Assembly: GCA_019454705.1 (NCBI GenBank)
Contig: JACFNS010000110.1
Location: forward strand, 1 to 7,598
DNA length: 7,598 nt
Direction of reading: 5' to 3'
Source: Taibaiella sp.
Lineage (GTDB): Bacteria; Bacteroidota; Bacteroidia; Chitinophagales; Chitinophagaceae
Below the pieces are notes generated by a model, which saw only the letters and a list, made by a program, of their open reading frames with translations, was not told the origin of the DNA and did not search any database. Shown here piece after piece: positions 1-5,419 of the stretch. Both the position numbers and the translations under genes were made by a program. Position 1 is the stretch's first letter. Every line of letters begins with the position of its first letter.

Positions 1-790
1 ACATATTGGTTTTGAGCTGTGCCAGCTTTTCAGCATTATCACCCTTTATGTTGATAATGGTTTCAATAGCTTTGATACCCGCTTCATCTATACCGCGCTC
101 CTGCAATTCTTTTGTCACTCCCTCCCAGCCTATCTTATCCATTTTGTCCAACGCAATGGTTATATCCATCATTTTTTCGGGTGCACCGCACAACTCAGAT
201 AAACCCGCCAGTATTTTCCGGCTGTTGATTTTTACAGTTACCTGCGGCAGACTCAATTGATGAAAGGCCTCGCGATAAATACTCAGCAACTCCGCTTCGT
301 TGATTAAGGAAGTACTACCCACCACATCACAATCGCATTGCCAAAACTCGCGATAACGCCCTTTCTGAGGGCGGTCGGCGCGCCATACAGGCTGCATCTG
401 GTAACGTCGAAAGGGGAATGCAATATCATTCTGCCGCATTACTACGAAGCGGGCGAAAGGTATCGTCAGGTCGTAGCGCAGGGCTCGCTCTGTAACCACG
501 GGTGTAGAATAAGGTTTTTCCAGTAGCTTACCCCATTCTTCATTGAGCCTGGCTTTATCAGTATCTTTCTTTTCGTGCAGGCCGTTGTTCAATATTTTAA
601 ATATCAGCCTGTCGCCCTCTTCTCCATATTTCCCGGTCAGGGTCACTAAGTTTTCCATAGCCGGGGTTTCCAAAGGCTGGAAACCATACAACTCAAAAAT
701 ATTTTTAAGTGTATTGAAAATATACTGGCGTTTCCTCACCTCTGCAGGCGAAAAGTCCCTTGTTCCTTGCGGTATGGATGGTTTAGACAT
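1..790 (-). CDS. hisS: Histidyl-tRNA synthetase, N-terminal 263 residues (runs off left edge)
   Basis: This enzyme charges tRNA-His with histidine in the cytoplasm. The frame is open from an ATG at 788-790 to the window edge, giving 263 complete codons with no stop, so the C-terminus (class II motif 3 and the anticodon-binding domain) lies outside. The start is supported by the product beginning [15 protein letters not shown], a usual HisRS beginning, and by an AAGGA ribosome binding site just upstream. Class II motif 1 is near residues 36-52 ([13 protein letters not shown]). The histidine/ATP site follows as [10 protein letters not shown] (105-114), and motif 2 covers about 126-158, with [15 protein letters not shown] (135-149) as its core. 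The RYDLT and [14 protein letters not shown] form is the one I associate with Bacteroidota HisRS. It starts 7 bp after the phosphatase stop codon and is probably co-transcribed with it. I see no damage in the visible part. Family assignment is very secure. Confidence 0.96.
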   Translation of the reverse strand, partial: MSKPSIPQGTRDFSPAEVRKRQYIFNTLKNIFELYGFQPLETPAMENLVTLTGKYGEEGDRLIFKILNNGLHEKKDTDKARLNEEWGKLLEKPYSTPVVTERALRYDLTIPFARFVVMRQNDIAFPFRRYQMQPVWRADRPQKGRYREFWQCDCDVVGSTSLINEAELLSIYREAFHQLSLPQVTVKINSRKILAGLSELCGAPEKMMDITIALDKMDKIGWEGVTKELQERGIDEAGIKAIETIINIKGDNAEKLAQLKTNM

Positions 791-794
791 AAAT

Positions 795-799
795 TCCTT
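795..799 (-). promoter_or_regulatory. Ribosome binding site of hisS
   Basis: On the minus strand AAGGA lies 4 nt before the hisS ATG and overlaps the TAA stop (798-800) of the upstream phosphatase gene. It is the only clear Shine-Dalgarno-like site in the window. It fixes the hisS start and suggests translational coupling of the two genes. Confidence 0.6.
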
Positions 800-1253
800 A
801 CTTATACTTTGCTATGATGGCCTCGCAGCTACGTTCTATCAATTCGTACACAAATATATAACCATCTGCCCCGCCATAATAGGGGTCGGGTACAGATTCA
901 TTGCCGCCGGGGTTCAGTTCGTTCAGCAGCAGGTCCACGCGGCCCATATCTGCATCTTTGCCGCCAATGCGCTGTATTTCTTCATATACATCTTCGGCCA
1001 GGGCATAAATTTTGTCGTAGCGCTCAAAATCCTTGCGGCTGAACTGCCTGGCGCGCTGGTGGCAGATGTCTATGCCATTTCGGAGGCATATATCCTGCGA
1101 ATGCCTGTGCGGGGCGGAGCCTATATGATAGGATTCTGTACCGGCGGAGTCCACCTGCCAGTCCAGCCCGTGCTGCCGAATTTTGTGCAACATCAGCCCC
1201 TCCGCTATGGGTGAGCGGCAGATATTACCCAGGCAAACCATTAGAATCCTCAT
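798..1253 (-). CDS. Low-molecular-weight protein tyrosine phosphatase
   Basis: This 151-residue cytoplasmic protein would remove phosphate from phosphotyrosine or a similar substrate through a cysteinyl-phosphate intermediate. The P-loop CX5R is at the N-terminus: Cys7 (nucleophile), LGNIC, Arg13, followed by SPIAEG. SAGTE (37-41) is the usual conserved strand after the loop. The general acid is Asp123 in VPDPYYGG (121-128), followed by two tyrosines. The region often written AMD..N in the family reads [11 protein letters not shown] (83-93) here. Length matches the family. The ATG at 1251-1253 puts the P-loop at the normal distance from the N-terminus. No Shine-Dalgarno is visible; a hairpin stem ends 6 nt upstream. 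It lies 7 bp upstream of hisS, with no capsule export or tyrosine kinase gene in view, so the substrate cannot be told from context. The fold and activity are clear; arsenate reductase of the same fold is less likely given the DPYYG acid motif. Confidence 0.93.
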   Translation of the reverse strand: MRILMVCLGNICRSPIAEGLMLHKIRQHGLDWQVDSAGTESYHIGSAPHRHSQDICLRNGIDICHQRARQFSRKDFERYDKIYALAEDVYEEIQRIGGKDADMGRVDLLLNELNPGGNESVPDPYYGGADGYIFVYELIERSCEAIIAKYK

Positions 1254-1284
1254 AACAAAGCCGCAAAACTATCCATTTTGCGGC
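1254..1284 (-). terminator. Hairpin between peroxidase and phosphatase genes, possible weak terminator
   Basis: A perfect 9-bp inverted repeat, GCCGCAAAA (1260-1268) and TTTTGCGGC (1276-1284), encloses a 7-nt loop. Read on the minus strand, the stem is followed by TTTGTT and then directly by the phosphatase ATG. It lies 29 bp downstream of the peroxidase stop. The short U-rich tail suits a weak terminator for the peroxidase transcript. Its position against the start codon would equally suit a 5'-UTR structure that limits phosphatase translation. The dyad is certain; its function is not. Confidence 0.5.
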
Positions 1285-1312
1285 CTATTATCAAAAATGT
1301 ACCATTGCTGCT

Positions 1313-3241
1313 TTAGTATTCACCACCCACTTTCCTGTTGTTCAGCACTACATCGTTGAACAGTGGCAGCCGTGCAGGAACGGATGTCATGCCCGTAGTA
1401 TCCGTCAGCGATTTCATGAATGCGACTATATCATTTATTTCTTGTTTGTTCAGGCTGAGGCTATCGAAGGGCAGAGTCTGGTTGTCTAAGTGTATGCCAA
1501 ATCCTTCACCACCGCCTTTGTTGTAAAAATCCATTACATCTTCCAGCGTTTTGTAAGCACCGTTGTGCATATAGGGTGCGGTAAGGGCAGCATTCCTTAC
1601 AGTTGGCGTTTTAAATGCATACTTGTTGAAATCAGACTGCTCCTTCAGGCGGGCAACTCCCCTGCCCAGGTCGGGGTCCACCACCTGGTTTTTCACATAT
1701 GGGTTTTCCGCTACGCCCAGTACTTCGCTTTCGCTTTCCTCATACTTAGGCGGAACAGTGCCATTGAACACCGGCGCGAAATGGCAGGTGCCGCAGGCAG
1801 CCTTACCCATAAACAAGTTGAAGCCCCTGCTTACGGCGTCATCAATATGTGCCTGCTCGCCCCTTACGTATTTATCAAACTCAGAGTTGAAACCTCTGAG
1901 AGAGCTAACGTAGGCAGACACTGCAAATGAGATTGTATGCCCATTCAGCTTCTCTCCATCCATTTTGCTGAAACATTCATTGAACATTGTTACATATTCA
2001 TCACTTTGTTTCAGCTTGTCTATTATTTTCAGCATATCGGTATCAAACTCTTTCCTGTTTACCAATACATGCTCAATCTGGTCTTCCAGCGCCTCGCTGC
2101 GCATATCATGAAAGAACCGCTCATTATACACGCAGTTTATCAGTGTAGGTGCGTTACGGTCAACGGTACCTTCGAAGCTTAATGCCGCGCTCTTGGGCAT
2201 GCCATCCGTAAAAGCTTTCTCAGGGTCGTGGCAGCTTGCGCAGGCGCGTTTATTATTAGACGACAATACCGGGTCAAAAAACAACATCTTGCCCAGCTCC
2301 ACCATTTGGGGCGAGTTTATTTCTTTAGGTAACCGTATGTATTTATACGGGTCAAGGAAATCGTTAGCGAATAAATTATCTGATAAATGATTGTAGGGCG
2401 GCAGCAAGTATTCCTGAGTTACCTCGTGTATCATTTCAATACCAGTTTGTTGATGTAAACTCAGCAATCCTGCAAACAGTGGATTAATGTAGTTTTTCAA
2501 CACATGCAGCCTGTCTAAACTGTCAAAATCATTATGCCCCTCTAAGTAACTGATACAGTCGTTCAGGTTGATGTAGAACATAGACGCTGTTGTTGCATCG
2601 GTTTGCGTAAACAGGGGCTGGTACAGCAACAGGTCTTCGCGCATAGTTTGCATTACTGTAATGGCATCCATCACCGAATTACCCGAACCCGGCACATCAA
2701 AACCTGTCAACCCCAAGGTAAAAAGGCGTACCAGTTCCATCCTGGCTGCTTCCAACACGGTGCGGTCATATATAGGATAAGCTACGGTAGCCACTTCTTT
2801 CATGGTTTCTATCAGCATGTACAAATGAAGCTGAATTTCGTCCCTGTTTTCCTGTATATTATCGGCAAATATCAGCTCGTCCAGCACCTGCATGCCGCGT
2901 GGCTGCAATATGTTCATCCCAAAAGAGTTTCTTTCAATCTTTGGCAATGGCGCTCCGTTTACCTTATCCTTAGTCATCATCGGGTCAAGGTGTTCACCCA
3001 GGTACTCCCATGCTTTGAAAGCTCTCCGTACCTCCAGGAAGCGAATTTGTATGTTTTCATCACTGGCACTGTTATCGTTCATGTATTGTGACAGCACCTC
3101 CAATTCCTGTATAAATATCTGCAACCTTTGTTGATGTTTTAACTTGATTTCGGATACCGGGCTATCCTGTTTATTGTCAAAAGCCGTTATGCCCAGGAAC
3201 ACCAAACAAACAATAATGGTTAATGAGTACAATTTCTTCAT
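1313..3241 (-). CDS. Diheme cytochrome c peroxidase / MauG-like protein with N-terminal imelysin-like domain
   Basis: This 642-residue exported protein belongs to the bacterial diheme peroxidase (CcpA/MauG) family, which reduces peroxide or uses it to oxidise a partner protein in the periplasm. Residues 1-20 form a Sec signal peptide (MKK then a hydrophobic stretch) without a usable lipobox. Residues about 30-285 form a helical domain resembling the imelysin-like part found ahead of many Bacteroidota peroxidases. Where imelysins carry GxHxxE it reads GMQVLD (116-121), so the His is absent. The catalytic part has two heme sites, CASCH (334-338) and CGTCH (483-487), plus RNAPTLIN (362-369), FKTPTVRN (543-550) and APYMHNG (555-561). 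Aligned by eye from memory to Pseudomonas CcpA, the catalytic Glu is kept (Glu398), the distal Met ligand is replaced by Tyr573, the inter-heme Trp by His378, and the regulatory His is missing. It follows the PhoX-like gene after a strong terminator. Family assignment is secure; substrate and true peroxidase activity are unknown. Confidence 0.92.
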   Translation of the reverse strand: MKKLYSLTIIVCLVFLGITAFDNKQDSPVSEIKLKHQQRLQIFIQELEVLSQYMNDNSASDENIQIRFLEVRRAFKAWEYLGEHLDPMMTKDKVNGAPLPKIERNSFGMNILQPRGMQVLDELIFADNIQENRDEIQLHLYMLIETMKEVATVAYPIYDRTVLEAARMELVRLFTLGLTGFDVPGSGNSVMDAITVMQTMREDLLLYQPLFTQTDATTASMFYINLNDCISYLEGHNDFDSLDRLHVLKNYINPLFAGLLSLHQQTGIEMIHEVTQEYLLPPYNHLSDNLFANDFLDPYKYIRLPKEINSPQMVELGKMLFFDPVLSSNNKRACASCHDPEKAFTDGMPKSAALSFEGTVDRNAPTLINCVYNERFFHDMRSEALEDQIEHVLVNRKEFDTDMLKIIDKLKQSDEYVTMFNECFSKMDGEKLNGHTISFAVSAYVSSLRGFNSEFDKYVRGEQAHIDDAVSRGFNLFMGKAACGTCHFAPVFNGTVPPKYEESESEVLGVAENPYVKNQVVDPDLGRGVARLKEQSDFNKYAFKTPTVRNAALTAPYMHNGAYKTLEDVMDFYNKGGGEGFGIHLDNQTLPFDSLSLNKQEINDIVAFMKSLTDTTGMTSVPARLPLFNDVVLNNRKVGGEY

Positions 3242-3255
3242 ATATCACGCATTTT

Positions 3256-3295
3256 TAAAAACAAACAAACCGAAGCCCCTTGTCCGGGCTTCGGT
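3256..3295 (-). terminator. Rho-independent terminator of the PhoX-like gene
   Basis: A perfect 10-bp inverted repeat, ACCGAAGCCC (3269-3278) and GGGCTTCGGT (3286-3295), has a 7-nt loop. On the minus strand it is followed by TTGTTTGTTTTT, the U-tract of a classic intrinsic terminator. The plus-strand side is not T-rich, so it acts on the minus strand. It lies 27 bp after the PhoX-like stop codon, and its U-tract ends about 14 nt before the peroxidase start codon. The peroxidase promoter, if separate, must overlap it or lie within the end of the preceding gene. Confidence 0.88.
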
Positions 3296-3322
3296 AGTTA
3301 TTGATTGTACTTTACTGTTTAA

Positions 3323-5185
3323 TTATTCAACTATGAATTTCAGTGTTTCGCCTTCTTCGTTGCGGATGAAATACACACCTGCTGCCATATCAGATACATC
3401 TACTGAATTCACTTGCCTGTACACTTTCATGCGGCGGCCATTCATGTCATATATAGCTACATCCATTACTTTGCTCAGGTACAGTTCACGAGCTACAGGG
3501 TTAGGGTAGATAGTGAATGTTTTTGCAACTGTTGGAGCAACTTCGCCTACGCCTACTGTAGTATCTTCAGTATGGGGCATAAAACCATATACAGCATAAG
3601 TAAGTGAATGATTGTAGGGTGCTACGTTGTTGGAAGACGGGTGCTGGCTGTTGATTAAGATAGTATTGCTATCAATCTGGATACCACCTGTAATTTCCGC
3701 ACCCGGCGCACAAGCAGTTAAACGCTGCAAATCAGCGATTGTAGGATTTGTCAACGATGCATCCAGCAAATATGCTTCAGCCCTTATTTGTGTAAGGCCA
3801 TTGGGCATACGGTTGTAGCTGGTACCGTTATTATCTTCCTGTATAAGTAAGTATTCTTTGTTGCCGAATTTAACGGTTGATAAACCATCGGGATTAGTCA
3901 AATGCTTGGCTGGATAGAAAGGCAATTGAGCAGAAGTAGAAGAAGAAGTGTACGGGCCGCCTTCTATATAAGAACGCACTGTATTGGTAGCAGGGTCAAA
4001 CTCTACAACACGTCCATAGTAGTCCCTTAATTTACCCGCACGCACTGAGTCTGCAGCTGCTGCATCAGTACCCGGGAAAGCCACACCATTCATATCCTGG
4101 TAACGCTTTTTATAGCCATCAACCAATGATGGTGAAACCACACCATTCAGTGAATTGCCGGAACTAAAGTTCAAACCATCATTACCTGTTTCCGTTACGT
4201 ACACTTTACCATTAGCTACGCACCCCCACTCCAAACGGGCGAACATAGTAGCACCGCGGCGTACAGCTACGTTGTTTAAACGTGCCAGCGTATCCAGGTT
4301 CTCCTCAATATCAATCCATTTTGTAGGTGCATCGTGTTTATAAACAGATAATTGGCCTGAAGTAAAGTCGCCTGCAGTGGTAGCAACGAACCTGGCCAAA
4401 ATACCTGGTGTACCATCTTCAAACAGGTAAACCGTTTTGTTATCGGCCATTACAACACCTGCTTCCCATCCGGCGCGGCCCCAGTTATATTGTTTGCGAA
4501 TAGCTTTACCTGTTTTGGGATCTACTTCCACCATCCAGTTCAGGTTTTGGTATGCTTTTAATACTTTACCATCAAAATTGGCTCCCAAGCCTGTATTGCT
4601 TAGTGTTACATCAGCCGTATCGCGAAAACCATTGCCAGATGCGTATATACCGGGATTGCTGCTTTGCATCCACTCTTCAGCAGTCCATATACGACCTGTA
4701 GGTGCAGAAATACCGCCACAGTTCATACCTGTTTCACCAACTGTGTTTACGAAGTCAACGTTAAAGAACTTCCCTTTACGACCGTCTGGCAAAGTCTGCT
4801 CCATTACTTCCAGCTTGCCTTCTTTATCTCTTTTGATTTTAAAAGAAGTCATACCACCACCATCACCCAGTTTGTCGTTCCTGGTAGTCATTTCGTGGTT
4901 AACAATTACCCATCCCAGTGCGCCACCGGTTGTATCTTTAGTAAAACCTATAAAATCATGCCATTCTTTAGCAACTTCCTGGCCAGCTGGATTGCCGTAG
5001 GTGGCAGTTGTCTGCACAGTATCAACTCCACCCACGAATATTATTTGTGTTTTGAGGGGAGATTGTGGCATCATAACTGTTTGAGATGCCCATTGAGGAT
5101 CAACGTTTACGGGAAACTTCAGTTGCGCCTGCGCACTCATACCTACTACCCCGCCTAAAGCTGTGAGTAAAATTACTTTTTTCAT
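3323..5185 (-). CDS. PhoX/DUF839-family secreted protein with T9SS sorting domain
   Basis: This 620-residue protein resembles PhoX-type alkaline phosphatases, phosphomonoesterases with a beta-propeller fold and an iron/calcium centre. I chose the ATG at 5183-5185, which gives MKKVILLTALGGVVGMSAQA, a clean Sec signal; an upstream TTG would add seven residues that spoil it. Family-like segments in order are GWVIVNHEM (91-99), GETGMNCGGISAPTGRIWTAEE (from 150, with Cys156 as probable iron ligand), WEAGVVM and VYLFEDG (240-258), FARLEWG and VYVTETG (315-334), PDGLSTVKFGNKEYLLIQED (432-451) and GGIQID followed by INSQHP (500-516). Residues about 555-620 are a type A T9SS C-terminal domain: YPNP (560-563), YDMNGR (579-584), AAGVYFIR (601-608) and a terminal LKFIVE. 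The product is therefore predicted to cross the outer membrane and be attached at the cell surface or released. PhoX of Pseudomonas is a Tat substrate; this signal has no twin arginine. Phosphatase activity is inferred from family only. A strong terminator follows. Confidence 0.87.
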   Translation of the reverse strand: MKKVILLTALGGVVGMSAQAQLKFPVNVDPQWASQTVMMPQSPLKTQIIFVGGVDTVQTTATYGNPAGQEVAKEWHDFIGFTKDTTGGALGWVIVNHEMTTRNDKLGDGGGMTSFKIKRDKEGKLEVMEQTLPDGRKGKFFNVDFVNTVGETGMNCGGISAPTGRIWTAEEWMQSSNPGIYASGNGFRDTADVTLSNTGLGANFDGKVLKAYQNLNWMVEVDPKTGKAIRKQYNWGRAGWEAGVVMADNKTVYLFEDGTPGILARFVATTAGDFTSGQLSVYKHDAPTKWIDIEENLDTLARLNNVAVRRGATMFARLEWGCVANGKVYVTETGNDGLNFSSGNSLNGVVSPSLVDGYKKRYQDMNGVAFPGTDAAAADSVRAGKLRDYYGRVVEFDPATNTVRSYIEGGPYTSSSTSAQLPFYPAKHLTNPDGLSTVKFGNKEYLLIQEDNNGTSYNRMPNGLTQIRAEAYLLDASLTNPTIADLQRLTACAPGAEITGGIQIDSNTILINSQHPSSNNVAPYNHSLTYAVYGFMPHTEDTTVGVGEVAPTVAKTFTIYPNPVARELYLSKVMDVAIYDMNGRRMKVYRQVNSVDVSDMAAGVYFIRNEEGETLKFIVE

Positions 5186-5203
5186 ATAGTGGAAATTTTG
5201 ACG

Positions 5204-5211
5204 CAAAGATG
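5204..5211 (-). promoter_or_regulatory. Candidate -7 element of the PhoX-like gene promoter
   Basis: On the minus strand the sequence CATCTTTG matches the Bacteroidota -7 consensus TAnnTTTG at all but one fixed position, and is followed by CG as is common. It lies 18 nt upstream of the chosen ATG, which would give a very short leader. A TTTG further upstream is only 15 nt away, closer than the usual -33 spacing, so the call rests on the -7 box alone. Confidence 0.45.
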
Positions 5212-5378
5212 GCAGGAGCGTGTTACCAAATCATTGGCGGATTGTTAGCAAAACTTCACCGTTGTGTAAACAGAATTTTATTTAATTGTTACTTGCCCCC
5301 CCTGCAGCGCTGAACTATTGTATTTTATAGCACATGGCCGTTTTATAAAAGATAACATTAAGACAATACGGGGTTAAC

Positions 5379-5408
5379 ATACTGTGAGTATTTCACGCAA
5401 TACTTTCG
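5379..5408 (+). promoter_or_regulatory. Candidate promoter -7 box with overlapping operator-like dyads, heme-VCBS gene
   Basis: TACTTTCG (5401-5408) differs from TAnnTTTG at one position and lies 11 nt before the chosen ATG. Overlapping it is a perfect 6-6-6 dyad, AGTATT (5387-5392) and AATACT (5399-5404). Just upstream, ATAC (5379-5382) and GTAT (5388-5391) form another small dyad. Repeated ATAC/GTAT half-sites over a -7 box look like an operator, but no regulator is known. No -33 TTTG is evident. Confidence 0.35.
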
Positions 5409-5419
5409 CCCCATATTAT

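Larger units (their letters stand above)
5186..5419. promoter_or_regulatory. Divergent intergenic region between PhoX-like and heme-VCBS genes
   Basis: These 234 bp hold no convincing gene and must carry the promoters for both outward-reading genes. Visible elements are two candidate -7 boxes, one per strand near each start, and an ATAC/GTAT dyad cluster near the plus-strand start. There is also a 10-bp palindrome TTTTATAAAA (5341-5350), a run of seven C (5296-5302) followed by CTGCAG and CAGCGCTG (5303-5312), and an imperfect dyad CCAAATCATTGG (5226-5237). No known regulator motif such as a Pho box is recognisable. Confidence 0.6.

Noticed and set aside
543..1214. A 223-codon plus-strand open frame opposite hisS and the phosphatase gene
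   Set aside because: It lies wholly antisense to two well-supported conserved genes, its product matches no family I know, and its composition looks like a reversed coding strand.
4437..5158. Plus-strand open frames of 164-187 codons inside the PhoX-like gene
   Set aside because: They are antisense shadows of a clearly conserved secreted protein and have no start context or recognisable domains.
5186..5206. TTG start extending the PhoX-like protein by seven residues
   Set aside because: The extension would precede a normal MKK signal peptide, uses a rare start codon and overlaps the candidate -7 box.
5341..5350. TTTTATAAAA palindrome as a regulator site
   Set aside because: A pure A/T palindrome of 10 bp is common by chance in an AT-rich intergenic region and has no neighbouring copies.
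5383..5396. TGTGA-N5-TCAC, resembling a CRP-type site
   Set aside because: The spacer is one base short, the right half lacks the final A, and enterobacterial CRP consensus sites are not expected in Bacteroidota.
5384..5419. GTG start extending the heme-VCBS lipoprotein by twelve residues
   Set aside because: The internal ATG gives a better lipoprotein signal, and the extension would contain the candidate promoter box.
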